A stretch of DNA of 9,801 bases from Bacteroidales bacterium UBA2939 (GTDB taxonomy: Bacteria; Bacteroidota; Bacteroidia; Bacteroidales; P3). The notes below the pieces were generated by a model, which saw only the letters and a program-made list of their open reading frames with translations, was not told the DNA's origin and ran no database searches. The stretch lies in the NCBI GenBank assembly GCA_002349055.1, contig DECD01000036.1:59348-69148 (forward strand), in the 5' to 3' direction. The translations under genes were made by a program, and so were the position numbers. This document shows, one piece after another, positions 1 to 6,127 of the stretch; position 1 is the stretch's first letter; each line of letters begins with the position of its first letter.

Positions 1-885
1 AATGTGCCTGCCATCAGCAAGCACCTGCAAAACATCTACGACAGCGGAGAACTCAATAAAAATGCGACTATTTCCAAAATGGAAACAGTCGTGAATAGGG
101 GTTTCCGCGGAGAGGTGAAAGAAAATGTGGATTTCTACAACCTCGACGCAATCATCTCTGTCGGCTATCGTGTCAACTCTGCCAAAGCCACACACTTCCG
201 ACAGTGGGCGACGAAGGTATTAAATGAGTATATCCGTAAGGGGTTTGTCTTGGACGACAATAGGCTGAAACAAGGAGAGGCGGTGTTTGGCAAGGACTAC
301 TTCCGCGAGTTGCTGGAACGTATTCGCTCCATCCGCGCCAGCGAACGACGCATCTGGCAGCAAATCACCGATATCTTTGCCGAATGTAGTATCGACTACG
401 ACAAGTCGTCACCTGTAACTCAGGACTTTTACGCTATGGTGCAGAACAAGTTCCACTACGCTATCACCGGCAAGACAGCAGCGGAAATCATCTATACCTC
501 TGCCGATCACACCAAGGAACATATGGGCCTGACGACTTGGAAAAACTCACCCGACGGACGCATCTTGAAATCGGATGTCACCATAGCCAAGAACTACCTC
601 AACGAACAGCAGATACGCCGTTTGGAGCGTGCCATAACAGGTTTCTTCGATTACATTGAAGACCTGGTGGAAACCGAGAACACTTTCACCATGGAGCAGT
701 TCGCCGCCAGCGTCAACGAATTCCTGAATTTCCGTCGCTTCAAAATACTCCCCAACAAAGGCTCTATTTCTAAGACCATGGCCGAAGAAAAAGCTTCCGC
801 CGAGTACGATATTTTCAACCGTACACAAAAGATAGATTCCGACTTCGACAAAGCCGTTCGGAAACAAATCGGAAACAAGGAGTAA
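1..885 (+). CDS. rhuM: RhuM-family protein, 5' end cut by window edge
   Basis: The reading frame is open from base 1 (AAT, then GTG) to TAA at 883-885, so the true start lies upstream; the GTG at 4 is an internal Val. Family members are roughly 330-345 residues, so about 40-50 N-terminal residues are missing. Recognisable family segments in order are VPAISKHLQNIY (putative DNA-binding N-terminal domain), FRQWATKVLNEYIRKGF, a helical IRSIRASERR segment, a central block with TGKTAAEI and MGLTTWK, and a C-terminal GSIS element. RhuM was named from a Salmonella pathogenicity-island gene. Its biochemical role is unknown, and relatives often sit inside or beside type I restriction-modification loci. 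Here it is followed within 3 bp by a duplicated vsr start, which suggests it once directly preceded vsr in an operon. Family assignment is confident; function is not. Confidence 0.9.
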   Translation, partial: NVPAISKHLQNIYDSGELNKNATISKMETVVNRGFRGEVKENVDFYNLDAIISVGYRVNSAKATHFRQWATKVLNEYIRKGFVLDDNRLKQGEAVFGKDYFRELLERIRSIRASERRIWQQITDIFAECSIDYDKSSPVTQDFYAMVQNKFHYAITGKTAAEIIYTSADHTKEHMGLTTWKNSPDGRILKSDVTIAKNYLNEQQIRRLERAITGFFDYIEDLVETENTFTMEQFAASVNEFLNFRRFKILPNKGSISKTMAEEKASAEYDIFNRTQKIDSDFDKAVRKQIGNKE

Positions 886-888
886 TCT

Positions 889-918
889 ATGACCGACACG
901 ATGACAGCGGAGCAGCGG
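889..918 (+). repeat. 30-bp direct repeat, left copy
   Basis: This stretch matches 1843-1872 at 29 of 30 bases; the mismatch is position 900, G here and C in the right copy. The two copies lie 954 bp apart start to start and bracket the HAD gene. Recombination between them would remove the HAD gene cleanly and leave an intact vsr directly after rhuM. Confidence 0.9.
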
Positions 919-927
919 CTTGCGTAG
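889..927 (+). pseudogene. Truncated duplicate of the vsr start (12-codon remnant)
   Basis: An ATG at 889, 3 bp after the rhuM stop, opens a 12-codon frame (MTDTMTAEQRLA, then TAG at 925). Its first ten codons are identical in amino acids to the first ten of the intact vsr at 1843, and the DNA differs at one base in 30 (ACG versus ACC). After codon ten similarity stops. The spacing from the preceding stop is the same in both copies: TAA-TCT-ATG here and TGA-CTC-ATG before vsr. The simplest reading is that vsr originally began here and the HAD gene was inserted with duplication of the vsr start. The remnant might still be translated as a short leader that couples rhuM and HAD translation, but that is speculation. 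Confidence 0.8.
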
Positions 928-942
928 CCAAAGGCACTCAAG
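919..942 (+). promoter_or_regulatory. Hairpin between the repeat end and the HAD start codon
   Basis: The 24 bases between the end of the direct repeat and the HAD ATG form an imperfect hairpin: CTTG/CAAG, GT/AC and GCC/GGC pair around an AAA loop, with one mismatch and one bulged A. It would place a small structure over the HAD ribosome-binding region and includes the stop of the vsr remnant. It could modulate translation or mark the insertion junction, or it could be chance; the stem is short. Confidence 0.35.
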
Positions 943-1839
943 ATGAATACAAAATCTAACAATAACAATTTGAGACATATGGTAAGAAAGAAAACTATCG
1001 ATGTGGCGCTGGTATACGATTTCGACGGGACACTGTCGCCTGGCAACATGCAAGAGTTTGGATTCGTGCAGGCCATCGGTAAGGATTCCAAAGAGTTTTG
1101 GCAGAAGAACCGAGAGCTGGCCGAGCAAAACGACGCCAACGAGATTCTGTGCTATATGTATCTAATGTTGCAAGAGGCTAAGGCCAACAACATCTCCCTG
1201 AAACGGAAATCATTTAAAAAGTTTGGCGATCAGATAGCGCTATTCAAAGGCGTTGAGGAATGGTTTTCGCTAATCAACGAGTATGGAAAATCGATAGGCT
1301 TGAACCTCAAACACTATATCAATTCCTCCGGATTGAGGGAGATGATAGAAGGCACGAAGATTGCCAAAAGGTTCGAGAATATCTACGCCTGCTCTTACCT
1401 ATACGATGTGGACGGTATCGCCTACTGGCCCGCCGTCGCTGTCGACTATACCACCAAGACCCAGTTCCTTTTCAAAATAAACAAGGGCATCAAAGAAATC
1501 CGAGACAACAAGAAAATCAACGAATATCTGGCCAAGGAGGAACGTCCAATCCCATTTGAGAGAATGATATATTTTGGTGACGGGGAAACGGATATCCCAA
1601 GCATGAAGGTTGTGAAAGAACACGGAGGTCACTCCATCGCCGTCTACGGAACCCCACGCAAGAAAGCAACGGCAATGAAACTCATCCACGAAGACCGTGT
1701 GAATTTCGTATGCAAGGCTGACTACTCTGAAGGGAAAGAGATACATATCACTGTTCAGAGAATCCTCGACAAAATCCGCGCCGACTACGATTTCCAGCAA
1801 ATGCTTGACTCTCATAAACGGACAGCAAACAATAAGTGA
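943..1839 (+). CDS. HAD-superfamily hydrolase (predicted phosphatase)
   Basis: This 298-residue protein carries the four HAD motifs. Motif I is DFDGTLSP, with nucleophile D26 and acid/base D28. Motif II is the Ser in NSSG (S128/S129). Motif III is probably K172. Motif IV is GDGETD at 212-217, which coordinates magnesium. The long helical stretch from about 35 to 115 fits a C1-type cap domain. HAD enzymes of this kind hydrolyse phosphate esters through a phospho-aspartate; the substrate cannot be told. No signal peptide or membrane segment is seen, so it is probably cytosolic. The ATG at 943 gives a polar, Asn-rich leader; an alternative ATG at 979 would start MVRKK, closer to the folded domain. 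Neither has a clear Shine-Dalgarno. The gene is bounded by a 30-bp direct repeat of the vsr start and stops 3 bp before vsr, so it looks like an inserted cargo between rhuM and vsr. Confidence 0.88.
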   Translation: MNTKSNNNNLRHMVRKKTIDVALVYDFDGTLSPGNMQEFGFVQAIGKDSKEFWQKNRELAEQNDANEILCYMYLMLQEAKANNISLKRKSFKKFGDQIALFKGVEEWFSLINEYGKSIGLNLKHYINSSGLREMIEGTKIAKRFENIYACSYLYDVDGIAYWPAVAVDYTTKTQFLFKINKGIKEIRDNKKINEYLAKEERPIPFERMIYFGDGETDIPSMKVVKEHGGHSIAVYGTPRKKATAMKLIHEDRVNFVCKADYSEGKEIHITVQRILDKIRADYDFQQMLDSHKRTANNK

Positions 1840-1842
1840 CTC

Positions 1843-1872
1843 ATGACCGACACCATGACAGCGGAGCAGCGG
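1843..1872 (+). repeat. 30-bp direct repeat, right copy (vsr start)
   Basis: This is the right-hand copy of the repeat at 889-918, here forming codons 1-10 of the intact vsr. The reading frame and the 3-bp spacing to the preceding stop codon are preserved in both copies. Confidence 0.9.
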
Positions 1873-2397
1873 CATAGGTGCATGTCGCATATCAAGGGTT
1901 CGGGGACGAAGCCGGAGATGAAGGTGCGGCGCTGGCTGTGGAATCATGGGTATCGATATCGGCTGAACGTAAGGAGTGTGCCGGGAAAGCCGGACATCGT
2001 GTTGCGGGCGTATCGGACGGCGATATTCGTCAACGGGTGCTTCTGGCATGGACATAACGTGAGAATGCGTGAATGTGGGAATGCGTTAATGCGTGAGTGT
2101 GTGGAGAATTCGGCGTGTTGCAAGATTCCGAGCACCAACCGCGAGTTCTGGGTCAACAAAATACGCCGCAATCAGGAACGCGACCAGCAAAATTACAACA
2201 TCTTATACAAAAACGGATGGCACGTGATAGTCATCTGGGAGTGCCAGCTGACAGTATCGAAAATCGAGCACACTATGCACGAGGTCGAGGTACTGCTCGA
2301 AGAAAACATGCTCGCACTTTACAAAAAGCACACTCCATTACCTTATTCCTACGACGAAGAGTCCACACTGCCCATGGCTGCCGAGGAGAGCGTGTGA
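1843..2397 (+). CDS. vsr: Very short patch repair (Vsr) endonuclease with internal insertion
   Basis: Vsr nicks DNA 5' of the T in T:G mismatches that arise by deamination of 5-methylcytosine, and usually accompanies a C5 cytosine methyltransferase. The 184-residue protein keeps the family landmarks at E. coli numbering: PGKPD with catalytic D51, then NGCFWHGH at 64-71 with C66, W68, H69 and H71, and later NREFW and IWEC. E. coli T63 and H64 are V63 and N64 here; I believe related Bacteroidetes proteins share this. Relative to E. coli Vsr, 17 residues are inserted after H71, so the last zinc-ligand Cys (C117 in E. coli) becomes C134, exactly 17 later. The inserted segment holds a repeated MREC motif and C78, C86, C92 and C93, while position 73, the normal ligand Cys, is Val. 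The gene starts 3 bp after the HAD stop. No methyltransferase is visible in the window. The tail after about residue 160 is divergent. Confidence 0.92.
   Translation: MTDTMTAEQRHRCMSHIKGSGTKPEMKVRRWLWNHGYRYRLNVRSVPGKPDIVLRAYRTAIFVNGCFWHGHNVRMRECGNALMRECVENSACCKIPSTNREFWVNKIRRNQERDQQNYNILYKNGWHVIVIWECQLTVSKIEHTMHEVEVLLEENMLALYKKHTPLPYSYDEESTLPMAAEESV
2064..2099 (+). repeat. Three-copy 12-bp repeat inside vsr
   Basis: Three near-identical 12-mers lie in tandem: AATGCGTGAATG at 2064-2075, AATGCGTTAATG at 2080-2091 and AATGCGTGAGTG at 2088-2099, the last two overlapping by four bases. They encode most of the extra residues of this Vsr (MREC, GNAL, MREC). The block sits exactly where family members have a short loop, so it looks like a small repeat expansion or inserted repeat tolerated in frame. 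Confidence 0.8.
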
Positions 2398-2457
2398 ACG
2401 ACCAGGCAAAGAGTTGGCAGCACGAAGGACTTGATTATCAAAGGGTGTGAAATTTAT

Positions 2458-2488
2458 TTTCTCGGGTCGGAAAAAAGTTGTATTTTTG
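2458..2488 (+). promoter_or_regulatory. Bacteroidetes-type promoter of lepA
   Basis: TATTTTTG at 2481-2488 fits the Bacteroidetes -7 consensus TAnnTTTG exactly. A weaker -33 box, TTTC at 2458-2461, lies 19 bases upstream, the usual spacing. Transcription would begin near 2495, about 22 bases before the lepA ATG. This separates lepA from the rhuM-HAD-vsr cassette, although no terminator is visible after vsr. It also argues against an extended TTG start for lepA at 2478. Confidence 0.6.
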
Positions 2489-2516
2489 CATTTTTGAATC
2501 ACTGGAATCACAACGG

Positions 2517-4328
2517 ATGAAAAATATACGAAACTTCTGCATCATAGCGCATATCGACCACGGCAAGAGTACGTTGGCCGACCGACTGCTGGAGGTAACC
2601 AATACCGTCAGCCAGCGCGACATGCAGGATCAGGTACTCGACGATATGGATCTGGAGAAGGAGCGCGGCATCACCATCAAGAGCCACGCTATCCAGATGA
2701 ACTACCGCGTCCCCGCGGAGGGGAATAATGCTTACGCAGGCCAGACTTTTGTTCTCAACCTTATCGACACTCCGGGTCATGTGGACTTCAGCTACGAGGT
2801 CTCGCGTGCCATCGCCGCCTGCGAGGGCGCATTGCTGGTGGTCGATGCCACGCAGGGTATTCAGGCACAGACGATAAGCAACCTATATCTGGCATTGGAG
2901 AACGACTTGGAAATCATCCCAGTGATGAACAAGATTGACCTCGACAGCGCCATGCCCGAAGAGGTGGCCGACGAGATTGTCGACCTGCTGGGCTGCAAGC
3001 CGGAAGAGATTCTGCGTTGCTCGGCCAAGACCGGCATGGGCGTACCCGAGATACTCGACGCCATTGTGGAGCGCATCCCCGCTCCCACGGGCGACCCCAA
3101 CGCACCGTTGCAGGCCTTGGTGTTCGACTCGGTGTTCAACCCATTCCGCGGCATCATCAGCTACTTTCGCATCATGAACGGCACCCTGAAGACGGGCGAC
3201 CACGTGAAGTTCTTCTCCACAGGCAAGGAGTACGACGCCGACGAGGTGGGCGTGCTGCGCCTGAACATGGAGCCGTGCAAACAGCTGAGTGCCGGCAATG
3301 TAGGTTATATCATCTCCGGCATCAAGACATCGAAGGAGGTGCGCGTAGGTGACACCATCACCCATGTTGATGCTCCCTGCGAGAAGCCCATCGAAGGTTT
3401 CGAGGCTGTGAAGCCGATGGTCTTCGCGGGTGTCTATCCCGTTGATACAGATGACTATGAGGAGCTGCGTGCCAGCATAGAGAAACTGCAATTGAACGAC
3501 GCCAGCCTCACTTTCGAACCCGAGAGTTCGCTGGCTCTGGGCTTCGGCTTCCGCTGCGGTTTCCTCGGTCTGCTGCACATGGAGATTGTGCAGGAGCGTC
3601 TGACCCGCGAATTCAACATGGACGTCATCACAACGGTACCCAACGTACAGTACAAGGTGAAGCTCACTAACGGCACGGAAATCGACGTCTACAATCCCTC
3701 GGGCATGCCCGAACCGAACAATATCGCGGAGGTGTACGAGCCTTACATCCACGCACAAATTATCACCAAGGCCGACTTCATAGGGCCAGTGATAAAACTT
3801 TGCATGGACAAACGTGGCATCCTGAAAAACCAGAACTACCTCACCACTGACCGCATCGAGATTACATTCGACCTGCCGCTCGGCGAGGTAGTGTTCGACT
3901 TCTACGACAAGCTGAAGTCTATCTCGAAAGGCTACGCCTCGTTCGACTACTACATCAACGGCTACCAGCCCTCGAAGCTCGTCAAGCTGGAGATACTGCT
4001 CAACGGCGACCCCGTCGACGCCCTCTCCACCCTCACCTATGTCGACAATGCCTACCCCATCGGCCGCAAGATGTGCGAGAAGCTGAAAGACCTCATCCCG
4101 CGTCAGCAGTTCGACGTGGCCATCCAGGCCGCCATTGGCAGCAAAATTATCGCCCGCGAGACGGTGCGTCAGGTGCGCAAGGATGTGACTGCCAAATGCT
4201 ATGGCGGCGACATTACACGTAAAAGAAAACTTTTGGAGAAACAGAAGGAAGGCAAGAAACGCATGCGCCAGGTGGGCAATGTGGAGGTGCCACAGAGCGC
4301 CTTCCTCGCAGTACTGAAATTGGATTAA
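2517..4328 (+). CDS. lepA: Elongation factor 4 (LepA), ribosome-associated GTPase
   Basis: LepA is a translational GTPase that binds the ribosome and is thought to rescue or back-translocate stalled complexes and to influence 30S assembly. The 603-residue product matches the family length (E. coli 599). The G domain shows G1 AHIDHGKST at 11-19, G2 RGIT at 50-53, G3 DTPGH at 84-88, G4 NKID at 138-141 and G5 SAK at 169-171. EF-G-like domains II, III and V follow, then the LepA-specific C-terminal domain with GGDITRKRKLLEKQKEGKKR near the end. The ATG at 2517 is chosen because the -7 box lies at 2481-2488, inside the 13-codon extension from the upstream TTG at 2478, and because family N-termini begin close to the KNIRNFCIIAHIDHG segment. 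The gene looks complete and ordinary. Confidence 0.98.
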   Translation: MKNIRNFCIIAHIDHGKSTLADRLLEVTNTVSQRDMQDQVLDDMDLEKERGITIKSHAIQMNYRVPAEGNNAYAGQTFVLNLIDTPGHVDFSYEVSRAIAACEGALLVVDATQGIQAQTISNLYLALENDLEIIPVMNKIDLDSAMPEEVADEIVDLLGCKPEEILRCSAKTGMGVPEILDAIVERIPAPTGDPNAPLQALVFDSVFNPFRGIISYFRIMNGTLKTGDHVKFFSTGKEYDADEVGVLRLNMEPCKQLSAGNVGYIISGIKTSKEVRVGDTITHVDAPCEKPIEGFEAVKPMVFAGVYPVDTDDYEELRASIEKLQLNDASLTFEPESSLALGFGFRCGFLGLLHMEIVQERLTREFNMDVITTVPNVQYKVKLTNGTEIDVYNPSGMPEPNNIAEVYEPYIHAQIITKADFIGPVIKLCMDKRGILKNQNYLTTDRIEITFDLPLGEVVFDFYDKLKSISKGYASFDYYINGYQPSKLVKLEILLNGDPVDALSTLTYVDNAYPIGRKMCEKLKDLIPRQQFDVAIQAAIGSKIIARETVRQVRKDVTAKCYGGDITRKRKLLEKQKEGKKRMRQVGNVEVPQSAFLAVLKLD

Positions 4329-4350
4329 ACATATTATAACTTAAAGAAAA

Positions 4351-4881
4351 ATGAAAAAGACTTTCAAAATGATGATGGCCGCTGTCATGACGATGGCCAT
4401 GGTTGGTTTTGTCGCCTGCAAGAAGGATGACGACAAGAAAACGGACGAGCCTGAGCAGCAGACTTATGAGGAGTCGACTACGTTCGAAATTCTCTACAAT
4501 GGACGAGCTGTGGCTGCCGGTACCACCGTTGATTACACCCTCACACAAGAGGAAATTGACAACGACGACAGCGATGCAGAATTCTTTGTGAAGAACAAGA
4601 GCAATGCCACCGTGCAGCGTGTGTTCAAGGTGGAGCTTACCGAGGGTCCCGCCTCCATGGGTGTCGACGCTCCCATCTGCTACGGAGTCTGCGAGCCGCA
4701 CAACCTGCCTTACACCTCCAATGCCATTGACCTGGCTCCCGGGACCGACGAGAAGGCCATCCAGATTCACCTCTATCCCTCATTCCATGAGGGTGCTCAC
4801 ACAGGTACTTATAAAGTCACCGTGGGCAAGGGTGCCAATCTTGAAGACCCGCAAGTATTCTTCTTGAAATTCAACTGGTAA
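4351..4881 (+). CDS. Small surface-exposed lipoprotein, Ig-like fold likely
   Basis: The 176-residue protein starts with a lipoprotein signal: basic MKKTFK, a hydrophobic core, and lipobox FVAC with lipid-modified C23. The next residues, KKDDDKK, resemble the acidic lipoprotein export signal that sends Bacteroidetes lipoproteins to the outer face of the outer membrane. An acidic linker to about residue 42 is followed by a predicted all-beta region with alternating hydrophobics, including EFFVKNKS, FKVELTEGP, CYGVC (C110 and C114, possible disulfide), IDLAPGTDEKAIQIHLYP and a final beta strand VFFLKFNW. The pattern resembles immunoglobulin-like adhesion or secretion-associated domains of Bacteroidetes, but I cannot name a family. 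It starts 22 bp after the lepA stop in an A-rich region with no separate promoter seen, so it may be co-transcribed with lepA. Its last 11 bp overlap the end of the convergent flippase gene. Confidence 0.85.
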   Translation: MKKTFKMMMAAVMTMAMVGFVACKKDDDKKTDEPEQQTYEESTTFEILYNGRAVAAGTTVDYTLTQEEIDNDDSDAEFFVKNKSNATVQRVFKVELTEGPASMGVDAPICYGVCEPHNLPYTSNAIDLAPGTDEKAIQIHLYPSFHEGAHTGTYKVTVGKGANLEDPQVFFLKFNW

Positions 4882-6127
4882 GCGTGCACTCGTAGCGACG
4901 CACCTGCCACAGGTACCACAGCAGCAGGGACGCATGGATAAGCGTCCCTGCTGTTGCATACAGGACTATCGCCAACAGAAAATTGCCTGCGCCGATGCCC
5001 ACGGCGATGGCCGTCACTCGCAAGACCACCAGCACCAGGAAGAAGCCAAACTCGGTGCGCTGGGTGGAGAAGACATTGGGGATGAACATCAGGGAGGTGG
5101 AGCACAACCCCAGCAAGGCCAACGGCAACAGCACCTGAACATAGATGCCGCAGCCCTGCCAGCGGTCGCCAAAGCAGAAGACAAATAGCGGCTCGGCGAG
5201 GAACCATGCCAGCACACATACCGGCATCGCCACCGCCAGCAGCAGCACAAGGAAACGTCGTAGTAAATGCATGGCGGGCTGATGGTTGCGCACTGCCTCG
5301 GCAGTGCGGGCATAGAGCACACGCTCGAAGGCGGCACTGAGGATATTGACAGGTTGCAGTGTGAAGGTCAGAGCCAAGCCATAGAGACCTATCTCGGCAC
5401 GGTCGAAATAGAGAGCCGCCCAAAGGAACGGCAGGTTGGAGGAGAAGGTGTTGACGAGGTCCTTCGTGGCCACATAGAAGGGGAAATTGCGGTGCTTTCG
5501 GGCAGCAGCTTTGCCCTCGGCAGTCGTAGCCTTGGGCAACGCAAGTGAGCGCAGCCGCAGACGGTAGTTGATGTTCGAGGCTGCCTGTCCTATCACTGTG
5601 CCCACTGGCAATCCGCTTTGGGAGAACCCCAGCAGTCCCAGCACTACCTTCATCACGGCACCGGTGCCGGCATTGACATTGTCAGAGACAGCAATCATGG
5701 CATAGCGGTGGAAACGGTTGTAGAGGAAACTGTAGATGCGCGAGGTGCCACAGAAGAAGACCATCGGCGGGATGAGAAGCACCATCCACCCTAGCAGGGC
5801 GAAGTTGCCTGGAAGGGCACCCGTGAGCCACAGCAGTACCGCCACCGTAAGCAATCCCACCGAGACAAACGCGTTGAGCCGCAGGGCAAAACGTGCCACC
5901 GCCGAAGCCTCGCGCTCGTCGTCGGCCACCACGATAGCCAGCTCGTACTTGCAGGTGCTGAAGATGATAAGCACCTCGATGTAGGAATAGAAGATATTGA
6001 AGAGGCCATAATCGTCGGGCGTGTAGATGCGGGTGAGCACGAAATAGGCCAGCAGCGTGATGACCTGCGCCAGCACATTGCCGCTCACTAGCGTTGCCGT
6101 TTCGCCAACTATGCCCTTTATTTTCAT
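4871..6127 (-). CDS. Polysaccharide/O-antigen-type flippase (Wzx-like, MOP superfamily)
   Basis: This 418-residue integral membrane protein has about 12 hydrophobic segments. The N-terminal region has GETATLVSGNVLAQVITLLA, then LTRIYTPDDYGLFNIFYS, typical of polysaccharide biosynthesis exporters in which Y-x-P-x-D-Y-G-x-F follows the first helix. Such proteins flip undecaprenyl-linked oligosaccharides across the inner membrane for O-antigen, capsule or exopolysaccharide assembly; the specific glycan is unknown, and no glycosyltransferases are in the window. The ATG at 6127 overlaps the stop of the upstream vWA gene in an ATGA junction, which indicates translational coupling. The C-terminus, RRYECTLTS, overlaps the lipoprotein gene on the other strand by 11 bp. 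It is somewhat short for Wzx proteins but appears intact. Confidence 0.88.
   Translation of the reverse strand: MKIKGIVGETATLVSGNVLAQVITLLAYFVLTRIYTPDDYGLFNIFYSYIEVLIIFSTCKYELAIVVADDEREASAVARFALRLNAFVSVGLLTVAVLLWLTGALPGNFALLGWMVLLIPPMVFFCGTSRIYSFLYNRFHRYAMIAVSDNVNAGTGAVMKVVLGLLGFSQSGLPVGTVIGQAASNINYRLRLRSLALPKATTAEGKAAARKHRNFPFYVATKDLVNTFSSNLPFLWAALYFDRAEIGLYGLALTFTLQPVNILSAAFERVLYARTAEAVRNHQPAMHLLRRFLVLLLAVAMPVCVLAWFLAEPLFVFCFGDRWQGCGIYVQVLLPLALLGLCSTSLMFIPNVFSTQRTEFGFFLVLVVLRVTAIAVGIGAGNFLLAIVLYATAGTLIHASLLLWYLWQVRRYECTLTS
4919..4956. repeat. Strong inverted repeat within the flippase 3' end
   Basis: A 15-bp stem (12 perfect pairs CAGCAGGGACGC/GCGTCCCTGCTG plus one G-T wobble and two more pairs) encloses an 8-base loop. 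It begins 38 bp after the lipoprotein stop and lies inside the convergent flippase coding region. There is no T-tract on either side, so it is not a classical intrinsic terminator, but it could attenuate or protect the 3' end of the lipoprotein transcript. Confidence 0.55.

Noticed and set aside
889..1872. Direct repeats as ends of a transposon or integron cassette
   Set aside because: There is no transposase, no terminal inverted repeat and no attC-like consensus; 30 bp is far longer than usual target-site duplications, so recombination or local duplication is more likely.
1399..2055. Minus-strand open frame spanning the HAD-vsr junction
   Set aside because: It covers two opposite-strand genes with clear catalytic motifs and has no recognisable content.
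2478..2516. TTG start extending LepA by 13 residues
   Set aside because: The extension overlaps a consensus -7 promoter box and adds residues not expected for the family; the ATG at 2517 fits both.
2883..3758. Minus-strand open frame of 291 codons opposite lepA
   Set aside because: It is entirely inside lepA, which is certain by motif content; the frame has no family features.
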